Origin: CBDCNH01 sp965219015
GTDB lineage: Bacteria > Pseudomonadota > Alphaproteobacteria > Rhodobacterales > Rhodobacteraceae
Reading direction: 5' to 3'
DNA: 64,000 nt
Assembly: GCA_965219015.1 (NCBI GenBank)
Contig: CBDCNH010000013.1
Span: 186,001 to 250,000 of the forward strand
The notes beneath the pieces are model-generated. The model saw only the letters and a list, made by a program, of their open reading frames with translations. It was not told the DNA's origin and made no database searches. Shown here piece by piece: positions 34,306 to 43,088 of the stretch (position 1 is its first letter; each line of letters begins with the position of its first letter). The position numbers were made by a program, and so were the translations under genes.

Positions 34306-34895
34306 CCGCGCGGGCTCGAAGACACGCCGACCTGTGCGGGGCGAAGGAGGCGGTCGTGCAGCATGAAGCCGTCCGCCATCACCTGGATGATCTCGCCGGA
34401 GCGACTGCCCGGCACCGGCGCCTCGAACATGGCCTGGTGCTGTTGCGGATCGAAGGGCGTGCCGATCTCCGGCGCGATACGGGCGATGCCGTGCTTGGAA
34501 AAGATGTTGACGAGCTCGCGAAGCGTGAGCTCGATCCCCTCGATCATCGGACCGGCGGCGGAGCGCGCCTCATCCGTCGCGGCGGCGAGCGCGCGTGTCA
34601 GGCTGTCGTAGACCGGCAGCATGTCGGTCGCGAACTTTGCGCCGCCGTAGCTCGCGGCCTCGCGGCGGTCCCGCTCGCTGCGCTTGCGGGAGTTCTCGGC
34701 ATCGGCAAGCGCGCGCATGAAGCGGTCGCGCATGTCGTCGCGCTCGGCCGTCAGCCGCTCGATCTCGGCACTGCGATCGTGGACGAAGAGGCTCTCCTCC
34801 TCGGCGAATCCTTGCGAAGCGGCCTCTGGCGCCATGTCCTCCGGCGCCATGTCCTCGACCGCGTCCATCGTCTCGTCGTTCTTCGTCTCAGCCAT
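34302..34895 (-). CDS. grpE: Nucleotide exchange factor GrpE
   Basis: 197 residues. The first 45 are acidic and disordered-like with a repeated EDMAPE. A long coiled coil follows (ERLTAERDDMRDRFMRALAD, then AENSRKRSERDRREA). The C-terminal beta-domain ends with GSRSGEIIQVMADGFMLHDRLLRPAQVGV, the most conserved GrpE motif. GrpE releases ADP from DnaK in the chaperone cycle. It starts 3 nt after the hrcA stop, so both are in one transcript. dnaK/dnaJ are not in this window. Confidence 0.97.
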   Translation of the reverse strand: MAETKNDETMDAVEDMAPEDMAPEAASQGFAEEESLFVHDRSAEIERLTAERDDMRDRFMRALADAENSRKRSERDRREAASYGGAKFATDMLPVYDSLTRALAAATDEARSAAGPMIEGIELTLRELVNIFSKHGIARIAPEIGTPFDPQQHQAMFEAPVPGSRSGEIIQVMADGFMLHDRLLRPAQVGVSSSPRG

Positions 34896-34898
34896 ACC

Positions 34899-35969
34899 CT
34901 ACCCCTTGCCGCGGTCGGAGATCAGCCGTCCGACCAACTGCGCCGTGTAATCCACGATCGGCACGATCCGCCCGTAGTTGAGCCGCGTTGGCCCGATCAC
35001 GCCGACCGCACCGATGATCTTTCGGTCCGCGTTCATATAGGGAGAGACGACGAGACTGGAACCGGAAAGTGAGAAAAGCTTGTTCTCCGAACCGATGAAG
35101 ATGCGGACGCCCTCGCCTTCCTCGGTCAGGTCGAGAAACTCGGCGATGTCGCGCTTGCGTTCGAGGTCGTCGAAGAGGCTGCGGATGCGCTCGAGGTCCG
35201 CGGAGGGCCCCTGGTCGGACAGCAGGTTCGCCTGGCCGCGCACGATGAGCCGCTCCCAGCGCTCGCCCTTGTCCTCCCAGACTGCGAGGCCGCTCTCCAC
35301 GAGATCGCGCGCGAGGCTGTCGATCTCGCGGCGGCGCACCTCGATCTCGCTCGTCATCCGGGTGCGCAGCTCGGCGAGCGTGGTGCCGGCGGCCATCGCG
35401 TTGAGGAAGTTCGCGGCCTCGCGCATCGAAGCGGGCGTCTGCCCGAGGGGCGGCGTGAAGACGCGGTTCTCGACGTGCCCGTCGGTCAGCACCAGCACCA
35501 CGAGCGCACGGTCGGGGCCGAGGCTCACGAACTCGATATGCCTGATCGGCGCCTCGTGCTTCGGGGCGAGCACCAGGCTCGCGCCGAGCGTCAGACCGGA
35601 CAGCGCCGAGCCCACGCGGTCGAGCATGGTGCCCACGTCGCCGCCGGTGTCGCCGAGCGTGGCGTCGATGCGGTCGCGGTCCTCGGCCTTCAGCTCGGCG
35701 ACCTCGAGGAGCCCGTCGACGAACATCCTGAGCCCGAGCTGCGTCGGCACCCGGCCGGCCGAGGGATGCGGGCTGCCGAGAAGGCCGAGGTACTCGAGAT
35801 CCTGCATGACGTTGCGGATCGTCGCCGCCGACACCTGCCGGCTCATGCTCCGTGTCAGCGTCCGCGAGCCAACCGGATCGCCCGAGCTGAGATAGCCCTC
35901 GACGACGCGGCGGAAGACCTCGCGGCTGCGGTCGTTCATCTCGGCGAGCAGCTTCGATCCGTCGGTCAT
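34899..35969 (-). CDS. hrcA: Heat-inducible transcription repressor HrcA
   Basis: 356 residues from the ATG at 35969. The N-terminal winged helix contains RVVEGYLSSGDPVGSRTLTR, followed by SAATIRNVMQDLEYLGLL; the C-terminal GAF-like domain includes IGSENKLFSLSGSSLVVSPY and a terminal GVIGPTRLNYGRIVPIVDYTA, the family signature (shown in pieces). HrcA represses groESL, often with GrpE, through the CIRCE inverted repeat. I saw no CIRCE sequence in the 117-nt gap to rph, so this locus itself may not be CIRCE-controlled. The open frame continues upstream but has no HrcA character. Divergent from rph. Confidence 0.97.
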   Translation of the reverse strand: MTDGSKLLAEMNDRSREVFRRVVEGYLSSGDPVGSRTLTRSMSRQVSAATIRNVMQDLEYLGLLGSPHPSAGRVPTQLGLRMFVDGLLEVAELKAEDRDRIDATLGDTGGDVGTMLDRVGSALSGLTLGASLVLAPKHEAPIRHIEFVSLGPDRALVVLVLTDGHVENRVFTPPLGQTPASMREAANFLNAMAAGTTLAELRTRMTSEIEVRRREIDSLARDLVESGLAVWEDKGERWERLIVRGQANLLSDQGPSADLERIRSLFDDLERKRDIAEFLDLTEEGEGVRIFIGSENKLFSLSGSSLVVSPYMNADRKIIGAVGVIGPTRLNYGRIVPIVDYTAQLVGRLISDRGKG

Positions 35970-36086
35970 GCGTTTCCTTCGCGGGCAGGTTAGATAGGGA
36001 GCGCGGGGCCGCTGCGTCAATCGCTTCGGGGTTGCTTCGCCGGATCGGCTCGGCCTATCTCGGCCAGCGAGCGAAAGGAGCCTCCC

Positions 36087-36797
36087 ATGCGTCCCTCCGG
36101 CCGGGCGACCGATGCGATGCGGCCGATCTCCATCGAGACGGGCGTGATGCGTCATGCCGAAGGGTCGTGCCTGATCCGCTGCGGCGACACGCACGTGCTG
36201 TGCTCCGCGTCCGTGGAGGACCGTCCGCCGCCGTTCCTGAAGAACACCGGCCTTGGCTGGGTGACGGCGGAATACGGGATGCTGCCGCGCGCGACGCACA
36301 GCCGCAACAGGCGCGAGGCGGCGCAGGGCAAGCAATCTGGCCGGACTCAGGAGATCCAGCGGCTGATCGGCCGGTCGCTGCGCGCGGGGATCGACCGGGC
36401 GGCCCTCGGCGAGCGGCAGATCGTCATCGACTGCGACGTGCTGCAGGCGGACGGCGGCACGCGCTGCGCCTCGATCACCGGCGGCTGGGTCGCGCTCAAG
36501 CTGGCCGTCAAGGGGCTGATGGCGTCGGGCGCGGTGCTCTCCGACCCGATCATCGATCACGTCGCAGCGGTGAGCTGCGGCATCTACGGCGGGCAGACGG
36601 TGCTCGACCTCGACTATGCCGAAGACAGCGCCGCAGGGACCGACGGCAATTTCGTGATGACCGGTCGCGGCGCCCTCGTCGAGGTTCAGATGTCGGCCGA
36701 AGGCGCTGCCTTCTCGCGAGCCGAGCTCGACGCGCTCCTCGCGCTCGCCGAGGCGGGGACGTCGGCACTCGTCGCGGCGCAGAAGGCCGCGCTGTGA
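36087..36797 (+). CDS. rph: Ribonuclease PH
   Basis: 236 residues starting MRPSGRATDAMRPISIETG, the RNase PH N-terminus, with GLGWVTAEYGMLPRAT and RTQEIQRLIGRSLRA as core motifs. It trims tRNA 3' ends phosphorolytically. A GAAAGGAGC site precedes the ATG. It is the first gene of a plus-strand series rph-rdgB-ridA-hemW in which each start overlaps the previous stop by 4 nt. It diverges from hrcA. Confidence 0.97.
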   Translation: MRPSGRATDAMRPISIETGVMRHAEGSCLIRCGDTHVLCSASVEDRPPPFLKNTGLGWVTAEYGMLPRATHSRNRREAAQGKQSGRTQEIQRLIGRSLRAGIDRAALGERQIVIDCDVLQADGGTRCASITGGWVALKLAVKGLMASGAVLSDPIIDHVAAVSCGIYGGQTVLDLDYAEDSAAGTDGNFVMTGRGALVEVQMSAEGAAFSRAELDALLALAEAGTSALVAAQKAAL

Positions 36798-37393
36798 CGC
36801 CGCGGCTCTCGGGCCGGCTGGTGATCGCCACGCACAACGACGGCAAGCTCGCGGAGGTCCGGGCGCTGCTGGCCGGTCGCGCGCTGGAGCTGGTGTCGGC
36901 GGGCGCGCTCGGCCTCCCGGTTCCGGCCGAGACGGAGCCTGATTTCGTCGGCAACGCGCGCATCAAGGCCCGTGCGGCGGCGGATGCGTCGGGGCTGCCC
37001 GCGCTCGCCGACGACAGCGGCATCTGCGTCGATGCGCTCGGCGGCGCGCCGGGCGTCGCGACCGCCGACTGGGCGGAGACGCCGGACGGACGCGATTTCC
37101 GGCAGGCGATGACCCGACTCCACCGCGCGCTGCACGGGCGGCCCGAGCCCTGGACGGCGGCGTTCCACGCCACGCTGGTGCTCGCCTGGCCCGATGGCCG
37201 CGAGGCCGTGTTCGAGGGCGCGATGCCGGGCCGCGTGACCTGGCCGCCGCGAGGGACAGAGGGACACGGCTTCGACCCCGTCTTCGTGCCGGACGGCGCC
37301 CTGACCACGTTCGCCGAGATGCCGCCCGCCGAGAAGAACCGCATCAGCCACCGCGCGAAGGCGCTGGCGGCTTTCGCCGAAGCCTGCCTATGA
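36794..37393 (+). CDS. rdgB: Non-canonical purine NTP pyrophosphatase (RdgB/HAM1)
   Basis: 199 residues from a GTG that overlaps the rph TGA. The signature LVIATHNDGKLAEVRALL opens the protein and the active-site loop ADDSGICVDALGGAPGV follows, with ADWAE at the usual aromatic/acid position. The C-terminal HGFDPVFVPDG and EKNRISHRAKAL are also conserved. It hydrolyses ITP, dITP and XTP to keep damaged purines out of DNA. The conserved pairing with rph is widespread in Proteobacteria. Confidence 0.97.
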   Translation: MTPRLSGRLVIATHNDGKLAEVRALLAGRALELVSAGALGLPVPAETEPDFVGNARIKARAAADASGLPALADDSGICVDALGGAPGVATADWAETPDGRDFRQAMTRLHRALHGRPEPWTAAFHATLVLAWPDGREAVFEGAMPGRVTWPPRGTEGHGFDPVFVPDGALTTFAEMPPAEKNRISHRAKALAAFAEACL

Positions 37394-37764
37394 GGCGTAT
37401 CTCCACCGGATCGCCGTTCGAGGCCGCGATGGGCTACAGCCGCGCCATCGTGAAGGGCCCGTGGTGCTTCGTCTCCGGCGTGACCGGCTACGACTACACG
37501 ACGATGGCCCTCCCCGAGGATGCGGCCGAGCAGGCGCGGAGCTGCTTCACGACGATCGCGCGTGTTTTGGAGGAGGCGGGGTTCGGCCTCGCCGATCTGG
37601 TGCGGGTGACGTACATTGTCAGCGATCCCGGCTATGTCGCCGAAGTCACGCCCGTGCTTGGTGAGATACTGGGGCAGATCCGGCCCGCCGCGACGATGCT
37701 GATCGCAGGTCTCATCCGGCCCGAGATGAAGATCGAGATCGAAGCCACGGCGTTGCGCGAGTGA
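37390..37764 (+). CDS. RidA-superfamily protein lacking the catalytic arginine
   Basis: 124 residues with the YjgF/RidA fold: FEAAMGYSRAIVKGPWCFVSG at the start and MLIAGLIRPEMKIEIEATA at the end. In RidA imine deaminases a catalytic Arg sits in the RPARS-like segment; here the sequence is RPAAT, so that Arg is replaced by Ala. This places it among Rid relatives that may not deaminate 2-aminoacrylate. Its start overlaps rdgB by 4 nt and its end overlaps hemW by 4 nt. Function is not assigned. Confidence 0.85.
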   Translation: MRRISTGSPFEAAMGYSRAIVKGPWCFVSGVTGYDYTTMALPEDAAEQARSCFTTIARVLEEAGFGLADLVRVTYIVSDPGYVAEVTPVLGEILGQIRPAATMLIAGLIRPEMKIEIEATALRE

Positions 37765-38933
37765 CCGCTTCCGCTGCCGTCGAGACGGTTCCGGGCGGCT
37801 TTGGCATCTACATCCACTGGCCGTTCTGCCTCTCCAAATGTCCCTACTGCGACTTCAACAGCCACGTCTCCTCGCACATCGACCAGCGGGTTTGGACCCG
37901 TGCCTATCTTTCCGAGATCGATCGTCTTGGCGCGGAGACGCCCGGACGGATCGTGGGCTCGGTCTTCTTCGGTGGAGGCACGCCGAGCTTGATGGACGCC
38001 AGCACCGTCGCCGCCATCCTCGAACGGATCGGGCGCACCTGGCGGATCGCCAACGACCTCGAAGTCACGCTGGAGGCCAATCCGACGTCGGTCGAAGCTG
38101 GCCGCTTCCAAGGCTACCGCGACGCCGGCGTCACGCGGGTCTCCATCGGCATCCAGGCGCTCAACGACCCTGATCTGGCTCGGCTCGGCCGTCGGCACAC
38201 GGCAACGGAGGCGCGGGCGTCCCTGAAGATCGCGCGCGAGACCTTCGATCGCGTCAGCTTCGACCTGATCTACGCCCGGCAGGATCAGAGCCTGTCCGCT
38301 TGGCGCAGCGAGCTTGGCGATGCGCTCGATCTCGCCGTCGATCACCTGTCGCTCTACCAGCTGACGGTCGAGGATGGCACGGCGTTTGGCGCGCGGCACA
38401 GGGCCGGCACGTTGCGCGGATTGCCGTCCGACGATCTGTCCGCCGACCTCTACGCGCTGACGCAGGAAATGTGCGACGCTGCCGGGCTGCCCGCTTACGA
38501 GGTGTCCAATCACGCCCAGAAAGACGCGCAATCGCGGCACAACCTCGTCTACTGGCGCGGCGGAGACTGGTGCGGCATTGGTCCCGGCGCGCACGGCAGG
38601 CTCACGCTGGACGGCACCCGTGTGGCGACGGACACGCCGCTCGCGCCGCAAGCTTGGCTCGATCAGGTCGCGCGGACCGGGTCGGGCGAGACGACGCGAA
38701 CGGTCGTTGCCAAGCCGGAGCAGGCCGAAGAATACCTGATGATGTCATTACGGCTGGCGGAAGGTCTTGATCTGACACGATATTCTGAGTTGGCTGGGCG
38801 GAAGCTCTCGGACCGATCCATCGAACGACTGGTGGAGCTCGGGCATCTTGCAAGAAAGCCCGGGCTCATTGCCGCAACCGCGTCCGGCCGAATGGTCCTA
38901 AATGCGCTCATCCGCGAGCTCTTGTTCCCCTGA
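37761..38933 (+). CDS. hemW: HemW, radical SAM heme chaperone-like protein
   Basis: 390 residues from GTG, overlapping the RidA-like gene. The radical SAM cluster ligands are Cys23, Cys27 and Cys30 in PFCLSKCPYCDF. FFGGGTPSLM and SIGIQALNDPDL follow, as in HemN-related proteins. Because the N-terminal HemN-specific extension with its extra Cys is absent, it is assigned to HemW, a heme-binding relative thought to deliver heme, not to coproporphyrinogen oxidase. Its last 36 nt overlap convergently with the end of parB (38898-38933). Confidence 0.92.
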   Translation: MTASAAVETVPGGFGIYIHWPFCLSKCPYCDFNSHVSSHIDQRVWTRAYLSEIDRLGAETPGRIVGSVFFGGGTPSLMDASTVAAILERIGRTWRIANDLEVTLEANPTSVEAGRFQGYRDAGVTRVSIGIQALNDPDLARLGRRHTATEARASLKIARETFDRVSFDLIYARQDQSLSAWRSELGDALDLAVDHLSLYQLTVEDGTAFGARHRAGTLRGLPSDDLSADLYALTQEMCDAAGLPAYEVSNHAQKDAQSRHNLVYWRGGDWCGIGPGAHGRLTLDGTRVATDTPLAPQAWLDQVARTGSGETTRTVVAKPEQAEEYLMMSLRLAEGLDLTRYSELAGRKLSDRSIERLVELGHLARKPGLIAATASGRMVLNALIRELLFP

Positions 38934-39815
38934 GCCGGTGCGAGCGTGCGCCGAAAGCAGCGCGCAGAGCGTGTCGAGCTCTTCGAGCGTCGCATAGCGA
39001 ACCGACAGCGTGCCGCCCGCAGCCCCCGGCTTGTGGTCGATGCTGATCGCCATGCCCAAAGCGGCCGAAAGATCCTGCTCGAGGACCTCGGTATCCGCGT
39101 CCTTCGCCGCAACCCTCCGAGGTTTGCGCTCGCGCGGGCCCTTCGCGAGCGCCTCCGTCTCCCGGACGGAGAGCGATTTCGCGACCACCTGCCGCGCCAG
39201 GGCAGCGGGATCGTCCGTCACGATGAGCGCCCGCGCGTGGCCTGCGCTGAGCTCGCCACGCCGAAGAAGGCCAAGCACGTCCTCCGGCAAGCTCAACAGC
39301 CGAAGCAGGTTCGCGATATGGCTTCGGCTCTTGCCGAGAGCCTCGCCGAGCTGCTCTTGCGTGTGCCCGAAACGGTCCATCAGCTGCCGGTACGCGAGGG
39401 CTTCCTCGACGGCATTGAGGTCGGCACGCTGAATGTTCTCGATGATCGCAAGTTCGAGGACGGCCGAGTCATCGAGTTCACGCACGAGAACCGGCACGTC
39501 GTGAAGCTGTGCGAGCTGCGCGGCGCGCCACCGTCGCTCGCCTGCGACGATCTCGTATGTATCGGCGTCACCCGGCGAAGGCCGCACGATCAGCGGCTGA
39601 ATGACACCTTTCGCACGGATCGAAGCCGCGAGATCGTCAAGCGAAGCCTGCGGAAAATCGCGACGCGGCTGCGAGGGGTTGGGCACCAGCCGCTCGACCG
39701 GCATCGTCTCGGCAGTGCTGCGACGGCCGGTGGAGCGGTCGTCGAACGCGACATCCGCCATGAGGGCCGACAGCCCCCGCCCCAGGCCACGACGATCCTT
39801 GCGCTGGTCCGTCAT
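38898..39815 (-). CDS. parB: Chromosome partitioning protein ParB
   Basis: 305 residues. The N-terminus GLGRGLSALM is the ParA-interacting segment. The CTPase/clamp motif GERRWRAAQLA follows (arginine-rich GERRxR), and then the helix-turn-helix TQEQLGEALGKSRSHIANLL that reads parS. ParB spreads from parS and positions origins with ParA and SMC. Two exact parS sites lie 1.4 and 3.3 kb upstream in this window (41208-41223 and 43071-43086). It overlaps the parA stop by 4 nt and ends a seven-gene minus-strand unit. Confidence 0.98.
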   Translation of the reverse strand: MTDQRKDRRGLGRGLSALMADVAFDDRSTGRRSTAETMPVERLVPNPSQPRRDFPQASLDDLAASIRAKGVIQPLIVRPSPGDADTYEIVAGERRWRAAQLAQLHDVPVLVRELDDSAVLELAIIENIQRADLNAVEEALAYRQLMDRFGHTQEQLGEALGKSRSHIANLLRLLSLPEDVLGLLRRGELSAGHARALIVTDDPAALARQVVAKSLSVRETEALAKGPRERKPRRVAAKDADTEVLEQDLSAALGMAISIDHKPGAAGGTLSVRYATLEELDTLCALLSAHARTGSGEQELADERI

Positions 39816-40636
39816 GCCGCTTGCCCCCCCATCCGCTCGACCCCCGTCCGCGTGCTACGGGCGAGCATCTCACGCGCGAGCGCACGGTAGGCCATGCTAC
39901 CCTTGGACGACGTGTCGTATGACAGCACCGGAAGCGCGAACGACGGCGCTTCACTGATGCGGACGTTTCTGGGAATGACAGTGTCGAAAACGAGGCCGCC
40001 GAGGTTGATCCGCACATCCATTTCGACCTGTTGCGAAAGCCTGTTGCGCCCATCGAACATCGTCAGCACGACGCCCTCGATCCGCAGGGCCGGATTTGCC
40101 GACTGCCGCACTTCGCGCACGGTCAGCATCAGCTGTGACAGGCCCTCTAGCGCATAGAACTCGCTTTGAAGCGGCACGAGGACCGAGTCGGCGGCGATAA
40201 GCGCGTTGAGGGTCAGCAAGCTAAGCGAAGGCGGACAGTCGACGAGGACGTACTGCACCTCGAGCGCGGCAATATCCGGACCACGCAGGATGGTTCGCAG
40301 CAGATTTTGACGACCAGAGGTTGCGTTCATCTGGATATCCGCCGACGACAGATCCGTGGTCGCCGGACACAGGAAAACATTAGCGAGCGTCGTGGGTGCT
40401 ACTACATCTTGTAGCTTTGCGCTCTCAAGCAGCAAATCGTAGGTCGTCAGCTTGCGATCTTGAGCAGCCAACCCCAGTCCGGTCGAAGCGTTTCCTTGTG
40501 GGTCGATATCCATGACCAGAACACGAAAGCCGAGTTCCGCCAACGCTGCGGCGAGATTGATCGTCGTCGTCGTCTTGCCGACGCCGCCTTTCTGATTTGC
40601 CACTGCAATGATACGCAAATCGGTTCGGTCAGGCAT
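39812..40636 (-). CDS. parA: Chromosome partitioning ATPase ParA
   Basis: 274 residues from the ATG at 40636; the upstream frame extension lies inside rsmG and is rejected. The deviant Walker A NQKGGVGKTTTTINLAAAL has the signature Lys16 as well as Lys21. VMDIDPQGNASTGLG and VLVDCPPSLSLLTLNAL complete the motor. ParA-ATP coats the nucleoid and pulls ParB-parS complexes apart. Start overlaps rsmG by 8 nt and its stop overlaps parB by 4 nt, consistent with one transcript from rsmG through parB. Confidence 0.98.
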   Translation of the reverse strand: MPDRTDLRIIAVANQKGGVGKTTTTINLAAALAELGFRVLVMDIDPQGNASTGLGLAAQDRKLTTYDLLLESAKLQDVVAPTTLANVFLCPATTDLSSADIQMNATSGRQNLLRTILRGPDIAALEVQYVLVDCPPSLSLLTLNALIAADSVLVPLQSEFYALEGLSQLMLTVREVRQSANPALRIEGVVLTMFDGRNRLSQQVEMDVRINLGGLVFDTVIPRNVRISEAPSFALPVLSYDTSSKGSMAYRALAREMLARSTRTGVERMGGQAA

Positions 40637-41228
40637 CTGCACGCTTGATACTCCTGATCTTGAGGATCGCCGCCGCTGCGTCAGTCTTGCTCGGGATCGC
40701 CTTACATTCAAATTCCCACGTTCTTGACGCCGCCGCAATCTCATCTTTGTACCGAGCGCCTTTCAAAGCGAGCAGCGTTCCGCTCGGTGCCAAATGGCGA
40801 CACACGAACCCGAGGAGTACGGGCAAAGGAGCTAGTGCGCGCGCGGAGACCACTTGAGCCCCGAATGCCGCAAGCGTCTCCAGACGCGCGGCCTCGACGG
40901 AAACGCGCAACCGCATTTCCTGCGCGGCCAAGCGTAGAAACGCGGCTTTTCGCTTGTCACTTTCGACAAGCACGACTTCGAGTTCTGGCTGATCCTGGGC
41001 CGCCAAAGCAGCAACTACGAGCCCCGGAAATCCTCCTCCTGATCCCAGATCAAGCCATGATGCTGCGTCGTGCGGTCGATGCTCCCAGAGTTGCAGGGAG
41101 TCCTCGAAATGGCGGTGCCAAATGTCCGGGAGCGTTCTGCTGGCGACAAGATTGATTGTCTTGTTCCAGCGAAGTGTCAGTGTCTTTAAGGTATCTAGAC
41201 GAAGCTGTGTTTCACGTGAAACAATCAC
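40629..41228 (-). CDS. rsmG: 16S rRNA (guanine-527-N7)-methyltransferase RsmG
   Basis: 199 residues from GTG (41228), which overlaps the mnmG stop as GTGA. The first residues VIVSRETQ are encoded by a perfect parS site, so the start is both coding and segregation DNA. The SAM-binding loop is LDLGSGGGFPGLV and KRKAAFLRLAAQEM follows. It methylates G527 of 16S rRNA. Hand count of one 60-nt block (40921-40980) gives 34 G+C, noticeably lower than the GC of the flanking replication genes. Confidence 0.96.
   Translation of the reverse strand: MIVSRETQLRLDTLKTLTLRWNKTINLVASRTLPDIWHRHFEDSLQLWEHRPHDAASWLDLGSGGGFPGLVVAALAAQDQPELEVVLVESDKRKAAFLRLAAQEMRLRVSVEAARLETLAAFGAQVVSARALAPLPVLLGFVCRHLAPSGTLLALKGARYKDEIAAASRTWEFECKAIPSKTDAAAAILKIRSIKRADA
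41208..41223. other. parS centromere site 1 (at rsmG 5' end)
   Basis: TGTTTCACGTGAAACA, a perfect match to the universal parS consensus and a perfect palindrome. It lies inside codons 2-7 of rsmG. ParB binding here would seed segregation complexes 0.6 kb upstream of parA and about 5.2 kb from the oriC candidate. Confidence 0.96.
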
Positions 41229-43087
41229 CCCGCTTCGAGCTCGCGCTCACGATTTTTCCGCAAATGCGCCATCAGCAAAAGCAGTGCGGCTGGCGTCATC
41301 CCTTCGATACGTCGCGCGTGAGAGAAGGTAGCAGGCTGCGTATTCGCAAGCTTGATCCTAAGCTCCGAAGAGAGACCGTCCAGAGCGCCGTACTCGAAAT
41401 TGGCAGGGATCTTCATTCCATCTTCGCGCGCAAAACGCGTCACGGCCTGTTCCTGACGGATGATGAACGGCTCATAAAGCGCGTCGATCGCAAGCTGCTG
41501 ACCAATAGTCCCAATCGTTTCAGCCGAAAGACCCGCACGCCTCATCACGTCGCTCGAATCGAAGTCATTCATCGAGAGAGCTTGATACGCGGTCAGCTTC
41601 CGCTTTTGCCCACCCTCGGATCGCCTATCGTCGGCGACGTAGTGTGCCTTCAGCAGCGCTTTCGATGTCGCAAGAGAATTGAGCTTCACTTCGCACCGCT
41701 TAAGCCTCGCCAGAGAGACACATCCGAACTCGCCGCCGGCGAGCGTCAGCCTTTGATCCGCGTTGTCACATCGCAACGAAAGACGAAACTCGCTGCGGGA
41801 CGTGAACATCCTATAGGGCTCCGTGACGCCTTTCGTGATCAAATCATCAATCATGACGCCAATATAGCTGTTCGCGCGCGTAAGTGAGATCGGATCGCGT
41901 TCCAGGATAGCTGAAGCGGCGTACATCCCGGCAGCAAGGCCTTGTCCGGCAGCCTCTTCGTAGCCGGTGGTCCCGTTAATTTGTCCAGCCAAGTACACCC
42001 CGCGGATGTTGCGGAGCATCAAATGTGGCGTCAGCGCTCTTGGATCGATGTAATCATATTCTACTGCGTAGCCCGGTCGAGTGATGACAGCCTTTTCCAA
42101 ACCGGCGATGGTCTGAACAAATTCCGTCTGCACGTCTTTGGGCAATGAGGTCGAAATGCCATTCGGATAGATCGTCGCAACGTCGACGCCCTCCGGCTCA
42201 AGGAAGATCTGATGCTGGGTCTTGTCCGGAAATCGAACAACCTTGTCTTCGATTGATGGGCAGTATCGCGGCCCGACACCGGAGACGGTTCCGCCATATG
42301 AGGCCGATTTGTGAAGATTGGAGCGGATGATGTCGTGCGTCACTGGGTTCGTGTGAGTGATGCCGCAGCTTACCTGTTTCAACGAAGTGGCATCAGTATC
42401 GAACGACAAAAAGCTAGGGACGGTGTCACCCTGCTGCTGCTCCAGACTGTCCCACTCGATCGAGCGACGATCCAGACGAGGCGGTGTTCCGGTCTTCAGC
42501 CGTCCGACCGGCAAACCGAAATCATTAAATCTCTGAGCGAGCCTGGACGACGGCTTGTCGTCAACGCGGCCGCCTGTTGTCGACACTTGGCCGGTATGCA
42601 TCAACCCATTGAGAAATGTCCCTGTGCAGATGACAACTGCTTGGCTCCTGATCTCCGTGCCGTCAGCCAAGACGACGCCCTCGCACGTCTCGCCACGAAT
42701 CGTCAGGTCACAAACCTCGCCTTCTACAACCGCGAGGTTCGGCGCTGCTCTTAATGCAGTCTGGATTTGGGCTTGAAAGGTCGGCCGATCAATCTGCGCG
42801 CGCGGGCCGTGCACAGCTGGGCCCTTGCTGCGGTTAAGCAGCCGATATTGGATGGCCGAAGCATCACCAGCCTTTGCCATGATGCCGTCGAGCGCATCAA
42901 TTTCACGGACAATGTGACCTTTCCCGATACCTCCGATGGCAGGGTTGCACGACATCACGCCAATAGTTTCGGCCCGCATGGTGATGAGCGCGACGCTCAA
43001 ACCTGACCGTGCCGCAACATGCGCCGCCTCCACCCCGGCGTGACCCCCACCGACAACCACGACATCAAATTGTTTCACGTGAAACAT
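41225..43087 (-). CDS. mnmG: tRNA uridine-5-carboxymethylaminomethyl synthesis enzyme MnmG (GidA)
   Basis: 620 residues from the ATG at 43087, whose product starts MFHVKQFDVVVVGGGHAG; the longer frame to 43153 lies in mnmE. The GGGHAG FAD-binding loop, SCNPAIGGIGKGH and the later GVYLAGQINGTTGYEEAAGQG (shown in pieces) mark MnmG. With MnmE it installs the cmnm5U34 modification of tRNA. It is one nucleotide after mnmE and overlaps rsmG by 4 nt. A hand count at 42061-42120 gives 33 G+C of 60, lower than neighbouring genes such as the macroglobulin gene. Its start codon region contains a perfect parS. Confidence 0.97.
   Translation of the reverse strand: MFHVKQFDVVVVGGGHAGVEAAHVAARSGLSVALITMRAETIGVMSCNPAIGGIGKGHIVREIDALDGIMAKAGDASAIQYRLLNRSKGPAVHGPRAQIDRPTFQAQIQTALRAAPNLAVVEGEVCDLTIRGETCEGVVLADGTEIRSQAVVICTGTFLNGLMHTGQVSTTGGRVDDKPSSRLAQRFNDFGLPVGRLKTGTPPRLDRRSIEWDSLEQQQGDTVPSFLSFDTDATSLKQVSCGITHTNPVTHDIIRSNLHKSASYGGTVSGVGPRYCPSIEDKVVRFPDKTQHQIFLEPEGVDVATIYPNGISTSLPKDVQTEFVQTIAGLEKAVITRPGYAVEYDYIDPRALTPHLMLRNIRGVYLAGQINGTTGYEEAAGQGLAAGMYAASAILERDPISLTRANSYIGVMIDDLITKGVTEPYRMFTSRSEFRLSLRCDNADQRLTLAGGEFGCVSLARLKRCEVKLNSLATSKALLKAHYVADDRRSEGGQKRKLTAYQALSMNDFDSSDVMRRAGLSAETIGTIGQQLAIDALYEPFIIRQEQAVTRFAREDGMKIPANFEYGALDGLSSELRIKLANTQPATFSHARRIEGMTPAALLLLMAHLRKNRERELEAG
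43071..43086. other. parS centromere site 2 (at mnmG start codon)
   Basis: TGTTTCACGTGAAACA, identical to site 1. It overlaps the last two bases of the mnmG ATG (43087-43085) and codons 2-6, giving the peptide MFHVKQ. It is about 3.3 kb from the oriC candidate and 1.85 kb from site 1. Confidence 0.96.
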
Positions 43088-43088
43088 C

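Noticed and set aside
35970..36086. CIRCE element expected near hrcA
   Set aside because: No TTAGCACTC-N9-GAGTGCTAA-like repeat was found in the hrcA-rph gap.
34899..36560. Longer hrcA frame running into rph
   Set aside because: Sequence upstream of the ATG at 35969 has no HrcA similarity and overlaps rph on the other strand.
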